Shown here: positions 1 to 8,901 of the stretch, piece by piece | How the letters are laid out: every line of letters begins with the position of its first letter | Numbering within the stretch: position 1 is the stretch's first letter | From: an uncultured Clostridia bacterium | GTDB lineage: Bacteria > Bacillota > Clostridia > Oscillospirales > Acutalibacteraceae | Assembly (NCBI GenBank): GCA_944385105.1 | Contig: CALWVR010000016.1 | Span: forward strand, 1-36,076 | Direction of reading: 5' to 3' | Length of the DNA stretch: 36,076 bases | Notes under the pieces: generated by a model | Seen by the model: only the letters and a program-made list of their open reading frames with translations | Told to the model about the DNA's origin: nothing | The model's database searches: none | Position numbers and translations under genes: made by a program

Positions 1-15
1 ATTTAAAAACTAAAT

Positions 16-177
16 TCATCTTTTATCTTTATTAAAGTAATCCATATCATCAATTAAAGGATTAGCTATAAATCTACCCGTCTCTCGGTAAACCTTAGCA
101 CTGTCTACATTAGGAAATTTTGATCCACTATTTACATCCTTAATATTTTTCAATTTCTTTTTCTTCTTTCCATCCAT
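16..177 (-). CDS. Small Lys-rich hypothetical protein (53 aa)
   Basis: An ATG frame of 53 codons on the minus strand, preceded by a clear ribosome binding site (AAGGAGAG, seven bases before the ATG). The N-terminus is very basic (MDGKKKKKLKNIK), the middle reads KVYRETGRFIANP and the end is acidic then basic (DDMDYFNKDKR). There is no signal peptide, membrane segment or cysteine. I do not recognise the family. Its size, charge and place in a spore-former would suit a small spore or nucleic-acid-associated protein, but nothing in the sequence proves that. It lies 123 bases downstream of ridA. The gene call rests on the strong ribosome binding site and the uninterrupted frame. Confidence 0.6.
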   Translation of the reverse strand: MDGKKKKKLKNIKDVNSGSKFPNVDSAKVYRETGRFIANPLIDDMDYFNKDKR

Positions 178-300
178 ATTTATCTCTCCTTCCACTTTAA
201 ATAGTTTTATAAATCTTTATAGTATATATTATGTTCAATTTTACACTATTGATTTATAAAATATTTATATACAATGGCAGAAAAGATGTATGTTAAAAAA

Positions 301-675
301 CTATTTGTAAGCTACTACTTCTATTTCAACTAACGCTCCTTTAGGCAGTTTTGCAACCTCTACAGCCGAACGAGCAGGATAATTTCCTTCTTTAAAAAAC
401 TCAGCATAAATTTCATTCATATCTGAGAAATTTTTCATATCACTTAAGAATACTGTAGTTTTAATAACCTTCTCCATACTAGACCCAGCTTCTTCTAAGA
501 TTGACTTAACGTTATTTAAAGACTGCATCGTCTGCTCTTTTATGGTATCTCCTGCAAATTCACATGTATTAGGATCAATTGGAAGCTGTCCTGAAGTATA
601 TATAAGATTTCCAAATACTACTCCTTGAGAATAAGGTCCTATAGCGCTTGGCGCAAGCTTTGTATTTATAATCAA
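301..675 (-). CDS. ridA: RidA/YjgF family enamine/imine deaminase
   Basis: A 124-residue protein matching the full length of the RidA (YjgF/YER057c/UK114) family. RidA enzymes hydrolyse reactive enamine/imine intermediates such as 2-aminoacrylate released by PLP enzymes, protecting the cell from their damage. The N-terminal APSAIGPYSQGV block, YTSGQLPIDP and the C-terminal PARSAVEVAKLPKGALVEIE block are all visible; they contain the conserved substrate-carboxylate Arg and the terminal Glu. The start is TTG at 675, chosen because AAAGGGG lies about eight bases upstream and because the length fits; the nearby ATG is out of frame. It lies 44 bases downstream of the double-glycine peptide gene and may share its transcript. 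Confidence 0.9.
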   Translation of the reverse strand: MIINTKLAPSAIGPYSQGVVFGNLIYTSGQLPIDPNTCEFAGDTIKEQTMQSLNNVKSILEEAGSSMEKVIKTTVFLSDMKNFSDMNEIYAEFFKEGNYPARSAVEVAKLPKGALVEIEVVAYK

Positions 676-719
676 ACAAACATCCCCTTTAGATATAATA
701 TTAAGGCCTACAAACTATG

Positions 720-935
720 TCAAGCATCACAATAAAAACCATCTTTAAATTTAAGATGCCAACAATATTCACACTTCTCAGGCCTTCCTTGAGCACTCCA
801 TTGATTCTTTTTACCCTCAATTGGTATAAAAAAACCTTTTGGCTTTCGGCACCCACCACCTGGAAATACTCCAACAGCTTCTCCTCCTGAAACCTTATGC
901 AATTGCTCCATTTCCAAACTATTCAAATTACCCAT
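720..935 (-). CDS. Double-glycine leader peptide, bacteriocin-like or pheromone-like precursor (71 aa)
   Basis: The first 18 residues form a textbook double-glycine leader: hydrophobic residues at regular spacing (L4, L7, M9, L12, V15), acidic residues and a Ser-Gly-Gly end (EMEQLHKVSGG). Leaders of this kind direct cleavage and export by PCAT-type peptidase ABC transporters. The predicted mature part (residues 19-71) is Gly-rich at first (VGVFPGGGCRKPKG), then basic and aromatic, with four cysteines at 29, 55, 58 and 69 and a CEYC pair, so it could carry two disulfides or bind a metal. No YGNGV motif of pediocin-like bacteriocins is present. No transporter, immunity or modification gene is visible on either side; ridA follows. 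Weak ribosome binding site (AAAGGG) about 13 bases upstream. Leader recognition is from sequence; the role as bacteriocin, signal or spore peptide is open. Confidence 0.7.
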   Translation of the reverse strand: MGNLNSLEMEQLHKVSGGEAVGVFPGGGCRKPKGFFIPIEGKKNQWSAQGRPEKCEYCWHLKFKDGFYCDA

Positions 936-974
936 ATTATTACACTTCCCTTTCTATTAAAATAAACTCACCGT

Positions 975-1004
975 TTATAAAGATTATTTCCTAAATCTTT
1001 ATAA
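975..1004. repeat. 11-bp perfect inverted repeat in the peptide gene leader
   Basis: The arms TTATAAAGATT (975-985) and AATCTTTATAA (994-1004) are exact reverse complements separated by eight bases. The element ends about 40 bases upstream of the peptide start codon. It could be a regulator binding site or an RNA hairpin; no T-run follows it, so it is not an intrinsic terminator. Confidence 0.6.
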
Positions 1005-1179
1005 TAATTCAAAAACAATAGCACCCTAAAAAATAGCTATAAAGTTTAATAGCATATCTTTCAGAATGCTTTTTGATACTATATTAAAATAGATAAAAAA
1101 ACGCAATTCATAATCACTAAGTACAAATTTAATAAATTAAAAAAATAAGTAATTTTTAGATATAAATTCCTTAATTTAT

Positions 1180-1208
1180 ATTTTACATTTTTGTAACCTT
1201 TGTGTCAA
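1180..1208 (-). promoter_or_regulatory. Sigma-A type promoter pointing to the double-glycine peptide gene
   Basis: On the minus strand TTGACA (1208-1203) is followed after exactly 17 bases by TAAAAT (1185-1180). It lies just downstream of the deacetylase gene and reads toward the peptide and ridA. It is inferred from consensus only. Confidence 0.55.
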
Positions 1209-1249
1209 TAGACTTAATTGCCTAAAATAAAGGTAATTAATAATTATTT

Positions 1250-2059
1250 TTAGTTGCTTTCGACCAAATCTCTCAAGTCACTGAATTGATACCCATCATT
1301 CTTCCACTTATTAATAAGTTCATCCAGAATATCACAATTTGTTTTAGATGTACTATGTAGTAATATTATTGCTCCATCGTGAATACGAGAGAGTTTCTCA
1401 AAAGCATATTCCTTACTTGGCTGTTTATCTTTCAACCAATCAACATAAGCAAGACTCCAAAAGAAAGTTTTATAACCTAATTCATTAGCCTGCTTCAAGT
1501 TTTCTTCGCTATACTTGCCCTGGGGTGGTCTATAAAACTTGATCATATCCTGCCCTGTAACTTCTTTATAAAGTTCCTCAAGAGAAATAAGCTCCTTCTT
1601 GAATGATTCTAGCTGTGATATTTTAGACATATCTGGATGTGAAAAAGTATGATTTCCAACCGTATGTCCTTCTTCAACCATACGCTTTACAAGCTCAGGA
1701 CTACTCTGAATATAATTTCCCACTATAAAAAATGTAGCCTTAACATCATTTTTCTTTAATACATCCAATATAGTTGGCGTATATCCATTTTCAAAGCCTG
1801 CATCAAATGTTAAATAAATTTTTTTGTCACTTGTATCTCCTATAAAATATGCATTGTAATTCTTTAAAAACTCAGCAGTAGCATTTCCTGTTGGAGGTTT
1901 GCCTGATTCTGAAAAGCTTAATCCCCAATTATTGTTCGCTGACGAGACTGTTGCTACAGCTTTTGGTTCATATAAACTTAGCCCCCAAGCAGTTGATGCA
2001 AAAAGTAGAAAACCTAGTGAAAAAGCTATTAAATACTTCTTCCTTAAAACAACTACCAA
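1250..2059 (-). CDS. pdaA: PdaA-like polysaccharide deacetylase (delta-lactam biosynthetic de-N-acetylase family)
   Basis: A secreted NodB-fold deacetylase of 269 residues. In Bacillus PdaA removes the N-acetyl group of muramic acid, a step in making the muramic delta-lactam of spore cortex that germination enzymes recognise. Visible motifs: YFIGDTS, TFDAGFENG (residues about 84-92; PdaA enzymes have Ala where most relatives have a second Asp), the metal-binding GNHTFSHPD (H137, H141), FYRPPQGKYS and ILLHSTS. The N-terminus LRKKYLIAFSLGFLLFAS is a signal peptide or anchor. I chose TTG at 2059, about 12 bases after TGGAGGG. The open frame continues up to 2122, but those residues read through the ribosome binding site and do not look coding. 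It lies downstream of pfkA, separated by a terminator. Confidence 0.85.
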   Translation of the reverse strand: MVVVLRKKYLIAFSLGFLLFASTAWGLSLYEPKAVATVSSANNNWGLSFSESGKPPTGNATAEFLKNYNAYFIGDTSDKKIYLTFDAGFENGYTPTILDVLKKNDVKATFFIVGNYIQSSPELVKRMVEEGHTVGNHTFSHPDMSKISQLESFKKELISLEELYKEVTGQDMIKFYRPPQGKYSEENLKQANELGYKTFFWSLAYVDWLKDKQPSKEYAFEKLSRIHDGAIILLHSTSKTNCDILDELINKWKNDGYQFSDLRDLVESN

Positions 2060-2146
2060 TATTAACACAACCCTCCATTCATTTATTATTCTATTATATT
2101 CTTGTATATACAAACTATGCATTAAAATGTTATAATAACACTTTTT

Positions 2147-2184
2147 TATATAAAACGAGGACTTTTAAATAAGTTAAAAGTCCT
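2147..2184 (-). terminator. Intrinsic terminator after pfkA
   Basis: An 11-bp perfect stem (AGGACTTTTAA / TTAAAAGTCCT, 2158-2168 and 2174-2184) with a five-base loop. On the minus strand it is followed by CGTTTTAT. It sits just downstream of the pfkA stop. The plus-strand side also has a T-run, so it may act in both directions. Confidence 0.75.
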
Positions 2185-2194
2185 TTTAAATAAT

Positions 2195-3166
2195 TTAGAT
2201 TGATATTTTAAGCGCAGTATCATACATGTCTTTATCAAAAGCCTTTTTCATAGATAATGCTTGAGAGATATCATAGTCTACTATGCTCCCAGACTTTATA
2301 GCAATGACTCTGTTCCCATCACCCCTTGATATTATATCCACAGCCCTTGCACCCATCATACTAGCTACAACTCTATCTCTAAGACTTGGTGCTCCACCTC
2401 TTTGAACATGACCTAAGACTGTCATCCTCGTCTCGATAGATGTTTCGTCATAAATTCTCTTAGCTATCTCATTTACTTCTCCAATGCCTTCTGCCACTAT
2501 AATAATAAAATGTTTCTTTCCTGTTTTTTGAGTAAACCTCATTCTATCAACTATATTTTTTTGAAAATCATATGGCATTTCAGGAACAATTATCGCAGTC
2601 GCGCCAACTGCTATTCCTGTAAGCAAAGCAAGCTCTCCGCAGCTTCTTCCCATAACTTCAACAACGCTACATCTCTCATGAGACTCCGCTGTATCTCTTA
2701 ATCTATCAATCATTTCTATAGCTGTATTCATAGCTGTATCAAAACCTACACTATACTCGCTACATCCTATATCATTATCAATGGTTCCAGGAATACATAC
2801 ACAAGGTATTCCCATTTCCCCAAGAGCCTTCGCTCCTCTAAATGAGCCATCTCCTCCTATCACAACCATCTCATCTATTCCTAATCTTTCACAGTTGGCT
2901 TTTGCAATTTTTATTCCTTCATCTGTGCAAAATTCAGGACATCTAGCTGTATATAATATAGTCCCTCCCTTATTTATAATACCAGAAACACTTCTAAGGT
3001 TCATATAAACAACATCAGCATTAATTAGCCCACTATAACCTCTTTCAAATCCTAAAACCTTCATGCCATTATCAATTGCCATGCGAACTACAGATCGAAT
3101 AGCAGCATTCATTCCTGGTGCATCTCCACCGCTTGTAAGAATACCTATAGTCTTTCTACTAGCCAT
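2195..3166 (-). CDS. pfkA: ATP-dependent 6-phosphofructokinase
   Basis: A 323-residue PfkA, the usual size of the bacterial allosteric homotetrameric enzyme (about 319-320). It phosphorylates fructose 6-phosphate to the 1,6-bisphosphate, the committed step of glycolysis. Visible: the nucleotide loop TSGGDAPGMNAA near residues 11-22, GGDGS at 104-108, the catalytic PGTIDND with Asp130, EVMGR and VLGHVQRGG. The start is ATG at 3166, five bases after CGGAGGGG; the upstream in-frame TTG at 3184 has no ribosome binding site. It follows dnaE with a 63-base gap, so the two are probably co-transcribed (dnaE next to pfkA is common in clostridia), and a terminator follows. Confidence 0.96.
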   Translation of the reverse strand: MASRKTIGILTSGGDAPGMNAAIRSVVRMAIDNGMKVLGFERGYSGLINADVVYMNLRSVSGIINKGGTILYTARCPEFCTDEGIKIAKANCERLGIDEMVVIGGDGSFRGAKALGEMGIPCVCIPGTIDNDIGCSEYSVGFDTAMNTAIEMIDRLRDTAESHERCSVVEVMGRSCGELALLTGIAVGATAIIVPEMPYDFQKNIVDRMRFTQKTGKKHFIIIVAEGIGEVNEIAKRIYDETSIETRMTVLGHVQRGGAPSLRDRVVASMMGARAVDIISRGDGNRVIAIKSGSIVDYDISQALSMKKAFDKDMYDTALKISI

Positions 3167-3229
3167 AAAAGCCCCTCCGATCAAATAAATTAGATTTATA
3201 CTATTATATAAATAATAATAAATAAGTTA

Positions 3230-6200
3230 CTATTTCTTTATAGCTACATTTTTTTCTCCTACCTGATTTTTTAGCTCTTTTATTAGCACATCATTTAAAT
3301 CTACGAATAAATTCTTAGGTGCCATTACTAATTTTTTAGTGTCTTCAAAAAAAATGTAAACAGGTGTAATTCCATCAAATATGCTAACTAACAAAATAGC
3401 TCTTTCATATTCGTAGCACTCTTTATTCTTTACTTTTATATAGAGCCCTAAATTACTTTTAAGTTTTTCTCCCTTTTCACTTGCTACTCCTTTACCCTTA
3501 TCCGATATAGTCAGTAGCTGCTCACAAATAAGTTTTGGCTCTTCATCTTCACGTAGACTTAATCTAGCATTTATTTCCACAATATTCCCTTCTGTTAAAA
3601 GTAAGGCATTTCTTTCTAAAACTCCACTAAATACTACCATCTCTAACGAGCCATACATATCTTCAATTGTAACAAAAGCTACATTGTTATTATTCTTACT
3701 TACTTTCCTTCTAACTGAGGAAATTATTGCTAGTATTCTTACTCTATCTCCATCTTTATAGCGAATCCCTTTTTCATCGTCCACTAATATATCTTTTATC
3801 TTATCATACTTATTTGCCTCAATAAGTTTTATATACTCACTCATAGGATGTCCTGATAAATAAAGACCTGTTACCTCTTTTTCCATATTTAAAAGTTCTT
3901 TAGTACTAAATTCCTCAACATCAGGTAAACTTATAGGAGTACTAACTTCTCTTTTTGAGTCAAAGAAACTTATTTGCCCTTCAATATTCTTTCTCTTTTC
4001 TTGCACTAGAGACTCAACCATAGGTTCTAAAACTTCAAGCATTTGCCTACGATTAGCACCTAATTTATCAAAAGCACCGCACTTTATCAAATTCTCTACA
4101 GTTCTCTTTTGTACATCCTTTCCATAAGTACGTTTACAAAAGTCATACAGTGATACAAAATTTCCAGTCTCTCTTTCTCTTATTATGTTTAACATAGGTG
4201 CCCTTCCTAAACTCTTCACAGCAAGGAGTCCAAACCTTATACCTCCATCAACAACAACAAAGCCTTCTTGACTTTCGTTAATATCAGGCGGTAATACTTT
4301 AATCTTTAAGTTTTTACATTCTTCTATATAAGATACAACCTTATTGGTATTATCTAATACATTAGTAAGTAAAGCAGCCATATATTCTTTTGGATATTTA
4401 CATTTCAAATATGCTGTTTGATAACATATCATAGCATAAGCAGCAGCGTGAGATTTATTAAAAGCATACGAAGCAAAACTTTCCATTTCAGAATAAATGC
4501 TTGATGCCACCTCTTCACTGATTCCTCTTCTCAAGCAACCTTCCACTTCCACATTGCCATTCTCATCTACTAATCCATTGATAAATATTTGATGTTCTCT
4601 TTCCATAACATCAGCTTTCTTTTTCGACATTGCTCTTCTTACAATATCTGCTCTTCCAAGTGAAAAGCCCGCAAGTGTTCTAAAAATTTGCATAACTTGT
4701 TCTTGATATACTATACATCCATAAGTAACATCCAATATTTTTGAAAGCAATGGATGCTTATATTTTATTAATTTATCATTATGCCTATTTTCTATATACT
4801 GCGGTATAGAACCCATAGGACCCGGCCTATATAATGATATAACAGCTATCAGGTCTTCTATACTTTCTGGCTTTAGCTGCATAAGAACATTCTTTATACC
4901 CTCAGATTCAAATTGGAATACTCCTTCTGTTTCCCCTCTTGATATCATATCAAATACTTCTTTATCACATAGGTTTATATTATCTATGTCAAATTCTTTG
5001 TTAGAGTTTCTTATTGTATTTTCAGCATCTTTTATCACTGTAAGAGTTCTTAGCCCTAAAAAGTCCATTTTTAAAAGCCCCAGCTCTTCTAAAGTTGTCA
5101 TTGTATATTGAGTAACTATAGCTTCATCATTTTTTGCAAGCGGAACATAATGACTTACAGGTTTTTCTGTAATAACAACTCCAGCTGCATGAGTAGATGC
5201 ATGTCTTGGCATCCCCTCAATTTTTTGGGCCATATCAATAAGTTCCCTTACTACATTATCCTCTAAATATTTACTTTTAAGCTCACTTGAAGCGTTAAGC
5301 GCTTTCTGTATAGTTACCCCTAATTCCATAGGTACAAGTTTTGCTACGGAATCAACAATATTATAAGGTATAGAAAGTACCCTTCCTACATCACGAATAG
5401 AAGCCCTTGCTGCCATAGTCCCAAACGTTATTATTTGGGCGACATGATCACTTCCATATTTTCTGATTACATAGTCTATAACCTCTTGTCTTCTTTCATA
5501 GCAAAAGTCTATATCAAAGTCTGGCATGCTTACTCTTTCAGGATTAAGAAATCTTTCAAATAGTAAGTTATATTTTATCGGGTCTATACCTGTAATTCCT
5601 ATACAATAGGCAGCAAGGCTACCAGCTCCTGAACCTCTACCTGGACCCACAGCTATATTAACGCTTTTTGCATACCGCACAAAGTCATGAACTATCAAAT
5701 AATAATCCACATATCCCATATCTCTTATAGTATTAAGTTCATATTCTAGCCTATCTATTAACTCTTTACTGGGGGACTTTCCATAGCACCTATAAAGTCC
5801 TTCGTAGCACTTTTCTTTAAAGTATTCAAAGTGATCTCTTCCGTTTTCAACCTCAAAATGTGGAAGCTGAGTATTACCAAACTCAAACTCCACATTACAT
5901 CGCTCAGCAATCTTAACAGTATTTTCTATAGCTCCTTCATACTGAGAAAAAAGTTCCCTCATTTCACTCTCTGATTTAATATAAACTTGGTCAGTTCCAA
6001 AATCCATTTTATTTTTGTCATTCATAGTATGGTTAGTTTGAATGCATAATAAAACCTGGTGCATGCGGCTGTCTTCTCTTGATATATAATGGCAATCATT
6101 AGTAGCAACCATCTTAGTATTTGTTTCCAAAGCCAGCTTTTCAAGCATTGGTAATATTCTTATCTCATCTTTAATGCCATGATTTTGTAATTCAATATAA

Positions 6201-6712
6201 AAATTTTCTTTTCCAAATATCTCTTTATACCTTGCAATTTTATCTCTAGCAGCCTCATAGTTATTATTAGACAAAGCTCTAGGGATAGCACCAGCCAAAC
6301 AAGCAGAAAGGGCAATTAATCCTTCACTATGTTCTCTTAACAAATCCTCATCAACTCGAGGCTTATTATAGAATCCTTCTGTAAAAGCTTTCGATACTAG
6401 CTTTATTAAGTTTTGATATCCTACATTATTTTTGCAAAGTAAAACTAAATGATTAATTTCAGAATCATATTCACGTATTTTATCAAATCGAGTTCTCTTA
6501 GCTACGTAAACTTCACATCCAATTATTGGTTTTATATTTTCTTTCTTTGCCGCCTTATAAAATTCTATAACTCCATACATACAGCCATGATCAGTTATTG
6601 CTATAGCATCTTGTCCTAACTCTTTTGCTCTTTTTAACATTTCCTTTATTCTACATGCACCATCGAGCAAACTATACTCACTATGAACATGTAAATGTAC
6701 AAATCCATCCAT
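3230..6712 (-). CDS. dnaE: DNA polymerase III alpha subunit DnaE
   Basis: A full-length 1160-residue DnaE. In Firmicutes with PolC, DnaE extends RNA primers, mainly on the lagging strand. Order: PHP domain (about 1-210) with every metal ligand present (HVHSEYSLLDG, ITDHG, GCEVY, NHLVLL, SACLAG, TNDCHY); palm with PDFDIDF, giving catalytic Asp400 and Asp402, and the third Asp in KMDFLGLRTLTVI; fingers with YQEQVMQI; a helix-hairpin-helix region; then an OB-fold (VRILAIISSVRRK through VVFSGVLERNALLL) near the C-terminus. The ribosome binding site is GGTGAT just before the ATG. It lies between the germination operon (75 bases upstream) and pfkA. No DnaQ-like exonuclease is fused, as is normal for DnaE. 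Confidence 0.97.
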   Translation of the reverse strand: MDGFVHLHVHSEYSLLDGACRIKEMLKRAKELGQDAIAITDHGCMYGVIEFYKAAKKENIKPIIGCEVYVAKRTRFDKIREYDSEINHLVLLCKNNVGYQNLIKLVSKAFTEGFYNKPRVDEDLLREHSEGLIALSACLAGAIPRALSNNNYEAARDKIARYKEIFGKENFYIELQNHGIKDEIRILPMLEKLALETNTKMVATNDCHYISREDSRMHQVLLCIQTNHTMNDKNKMDFGTDQVYIKSESEMRELFSQYEGAIENTVKIAERCNVEFEFGNTQLPHFEVENGRDHFEYFKEKCYEGLYRCYGKSPSKELIDRLEYELNTIRDMGYVDYYLIVHDFVRYAKSVNIAVGPGRGSGAGSLAAYCIGITGIDPIKYNLLFERFLNPERVSMPDFDIDFCYERRQEVIDYVIRKYGSDHVAQIITFGTMAARASIRDVGRVLSIPYNIVDSVAKLVPMELGVTIQKALNASSELKSKYLEDNVVRELIDMAQKIEGMPRHASTHAAGVVITEKPVSHYVPLAKNDEAIVTQYTMTTLEELGLLKMDFLGLRTLTVIKDAENTIRNSNKEFDIDNINLCDKEVFDMISRGETEGVFQFESEGIKNVLMQLKPESIEDLIAVISLYRPGPMGSIPQYIENRHNDKLIKYKHPLLSKILDVTYGCIVYQEQVMQIFRTLAGFSLGRADIVRRAMSKKKADVMEREHQIFINGLVDENGNVEVEGCLRRGISEEVASSIYSEMESFASYAFNKSHAAAYAMICYQTAYLKCKYPKEYMAALLTNVLDNTNKVVSYIEECKNLKIKVLPPDINESQEGFVVVDGGIRFGLLAVKSLGRAPMLNIIRERETGNFVSLYDFCKRTYGKDVQKRTVENLIKCGAFDKLGANRRQMLEVLEPMVESLVQEKRKNIEGQISFFDSKREVSTPISLPDVEEFSTKELLNMEKEVTGLYLSGHPMSEYIKLIEANKYDKIKDILVDDEKGIRYKDGDRVRILAIISSVRRKVSKNNNNVAFVTIEDMYGSLEMVVFSGVLERNALLLTEGNIVEINARLSLREDEEPKLICEQLLTISDKGKGVASEKGEKLKSNLGLYIKVKNKECYEYERAILLVSIFDGITPVYIFFEDTKKLVMAPKNLFVDLNDVLIKELKNQVGEKNVAIKK

Positions 6713-6787
6713 TTTATCACCAACATTTTAATATTACTCTTATATTATACTATAATATTGAAATAAATAAAGATAGATTGTCATATT

Positions 6788-7810
6788 TTATATTATTGAA
6801 TCGGAAAAAGGTCTCTCAGCGTATTCTGTTTTTACTTCTACTTTTACATCGTATATAGATTTTTTCAATATATCATAAATAAATGACTCATTATCTTTAA
6901 AGTATTGTAAATCCTTATTCATTATATACTTATGAAAATTAAAGATATCACATTCATATTCCCATACTATTTTATATATAGTTTCTTCAATCATCTTTTT
7001 AACTATTTCTGATATTTTATTGCTATCGTCAACGTCATAATCTACTTTTAGGTTAACAGTTATTGAAAAATGAGGAACCTCACCACTCAAGTCTACCTTT
7101 ATGTTAGCCTTTGATTTCTTAATTATATAGTCGCCTTCTACGACTAAATTCTTAGCACTACCTGAAAGTATAACTAGTGACTTTGTATCTTTTTTGTCTA
7201 ATACACCTATCCACTTATATTGCTTAAAGAGTACTGTTTCTATGCATTGAAGTGAACCATCTGAAATTTCTAAAAGCCATGTCTTAGCACCTTTGTAATT
7301 ATTTTGCAAATCACCCGCAAAATAACGTAAATTGGACTTAATTGGATCCAATCTTGCAACGTCCCATATTTCATCAGCCTGCTTTTCCTCCAATATCGCT
7401 AAAGCTTCTTCCTTAGCTATTAGAGTTTCGACAGCAGGCCTTAATTTATAGCCTTTAGTAAAAAAATCTATAATATCATTAAGTTTAGTCTCTGCCGCTT
7501 CTTTACCTATTATTAGGACTAAAGTATGAGAATATAAAACTTCTTTACCTGTTTGTTTTTCTATTCCTCTTACTGCACTTGCCAGTGAACCATCGCTTGA
7601 CGAGATTATAAAAGTATCGTCTCCTTCTCCCTCTTCTTCAGAAGAGCCACCAATATTACTAAGTGCTTGAATGGAAACCTTATATTGATCATCTTTAAAA
7701 TCTATGCCTATCCCCCGAGTAATTAATTTCTCATCTAGTCCCCTTGCTCTTGTGCAGCCAGACAAAAGTATTAAACTTAGAGTAAAAAATATTAAAGCTA
7801 TCTTTCTCAC
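6788..7810 (-). CDS. gerKC: Ger(x)C family spore germination lipoprotein
   Basis: A 340-residue lipoprotein of the GerAC/GerKC family, the C subunit of nutrient germinant receptors in the spore inner membrane. The N-terminal signal ends in the lipobox LLSGC, with Cys19 as the lipidation site. The family-typical region after it is present (LDEKLITRGIGIDFKDDQYKV), as are RPAVETLIAKEEAL and a C-terminal beta-rich half. The start is GTG at 7810, overlapping the gerKB stop by four bases (GTGA), a sign of translational coupling. It is the last gene of the A-B-C operon. Which nutrient the receptor senses cannot be told from sequence. Confidence 0.92.
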   Translation of the reverse strand: MRKIALIFFTLSLILLSGCTRARGLDEKLITRGIGIDFKDDQYKVSIQALSNIGGSSEEEGEGDDTFIISSSDGSLASAVRGIEKQTGKEVLYSHTLVLIIGKEAAETKLNDIIDFFTKGYKLRPAVETLIAKEEALAILEEKQADEIWDVARLDPIKSNLRYFAGDLQNNYKGAKTWLLEISDGSLQCIETVLFKQYKWIGVLDKKDTKSLVILSGSAKNLVVEGDYIIKKSKANIKVDLSGEVPHFSITVNLKVDYDVDDSNKISEIVKKMIEETIYKIVWEYECDIFNFHKYIMNKDLQYFKDNESFIYDILKKSIYDVKVEVKTEYAERPFSDSII

Positions 7811-8883
7811 TTTACTTCTCCTTTCTTCTTAAGAATATTATACCTTATTAAAAGAATGATAGGTATAAAAAAAGAGGTAAGGATTGTAAATAATAAAATG
7901 AATTTCATGTTATAAAAAAGATTAGAAAAAAGAGGTAAAACTAAACTAATAAGAAGTACTAAAATATCACCTAACGCTACTATAAATTTGCCCCTCTTCT
8001 CACCAAGCATCTTCTTCATAACAAGGTAGAAAGCCAACAAAAATAATGAGATAGTAATAAAAAGGCCCATTGTAAATATTCCTAAATATACAGCATCTAG
8101 TCTCCTAAAGACACCTATCTCGGCTACACTCGTAGCTGAATAAATAGGAAAGGTCTGAGTTTTTAGGTAGTCTCCAAGTGCTCCTGAAACAATAAACATT
8201 GCTAATATTAAAATACCATACACAGAAAAGTTTAAAATACACACCGTCTTTTTTACATTTCCCTTTATGAATGGAAACAATATGCCTGCCAAAGGAATAT
8301 AAAATGCCAATGATAAAATATAAAAAACCCCATTGAGAGTCTCATCCATGTTTTTATATAAAAGAGGAGAATAATTCATTATATCTACCTGGGGTATAAG
8401 TGTAATAACTATAAAAATAATAGCAATACAAATTATAAAAAATATTATTATTCCTCCCCTTGCAATACCCTCTATCCCTTTGCAGGCAGCATATGAAGCC
8501 GTTACTACAACAGCTAGGGTTAAGAAAAATGGTGAAACATTAAGGCTCATAATATTTCCTACAAAAATATTGAATAATGAAAGTATATAACAGCTTGCGA
8601 ATATATAATAAAGTCCATAAACTATCAAAAAAACTATTCCAAATTTTTTAAAAAGCCACATGCAGCTATCTGCTATATTCATAGCATTATTTATTTGGTA
8701 CAGTTTATACACTGGCATTATTAGCACAAAACTTAAACCCATAGCTATAAACGCAGAAGCTATATGATCTTGTAGATTATTACTTTTTGACATAGGTAAA
8801 TTGTAGGTTAAACCGACAACTATAGCACTCAAGAATAGCAAAGCAAACATTTGAGTCGTTGTTACTACATATTTTTTTTCCAT
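7807..8883 (-). CDS. gerKB: GerAB/GerKB family germination permease
   Basis: A 358-residue integral membrane protein with about ten hydrophobic helices, of the APC-superfamily branch of GerAB-type germinant receptor subunits that bind the nutrient. The opening VVTTTQMFALLFLSAIVV fits the family N-terminus, and the length is normal. I chose ATG at 8883 because GGTGAT sits about five bases upstream; an in-frame GTG three codons earlier overlaps that ribosome binding site. It lies 18 bases after gerKA and overlaps gerKC by four bases. Confidence 0.92.
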   Translation of the reverse strand: MEKKYVVTTTQMFALLFLSAIVVGLTYNLPMSKSNNLQDHIASAFIAMGLSFVLIMPVYKLYQINNAMNIADSCMWLFKKFGIVFLIVYGLYYIFASCYILSLFNIFVGNIMSLNVSPFFLTLAVVVTASYAACKGIEGIARGGIIIFFIICIAIIFIVITLIPQVDIMNYSPLLYKNMDETLNGVFYILSLAFYIPLAGILFPFIKGNVKKTVCILNFSVYGILILAMFIVSGALGDYLKTQTFPIYSATSVAEIGVFRRLDAVYLGIFTMGLFITISLFLLAFYLVMKKMLGEKRGKFIVALGDILVLLISLVLPLFSNLFYNMKFILLFTILTSFFIPIILLIRYNILKKKGEVK

Positions 8884-8901
8884 AAAAATCACCAGACTTT
8901 C

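Larger units (their letters stand above)
936..1249 (-). other. 314-base non-coding leader and intergenic region upstream of the double-glycine peptide gene
   Basis: AT-rich and without a convincing open frame on either strand. It holds a sigma-A type promoter on the minus strand (1180..1208) and an 11-bp inverted repeat (975..1004). If the promoter is used, the peptide gene has a leader of about 240 bases. A weaker 5-bp hairpin (GCTAT...ATAGC near 1036-1052) adds little. No recognised riboswitch was seen. Confidence 0.6.

Noticed and set aside
1796..1810. Asp replaced by Ala in the deacetylase motif (TFDAG instead of TFDDG), as if inactive
   Set aside because: This is the normal form in the PdaA subfamily.
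2060..2122. Longer deacetylase start at 2122
   Set aside because: The extra residues read through a strong GGAGG site and precede a good signal peptide; the TTG at 2059 is better.
2085..2122. Sigma-G type promoter before the deacetylase gene (TGTATA and AATAATA)
   Set aside because: Spacing and boxes match only loosely in very AT-rich DNA.
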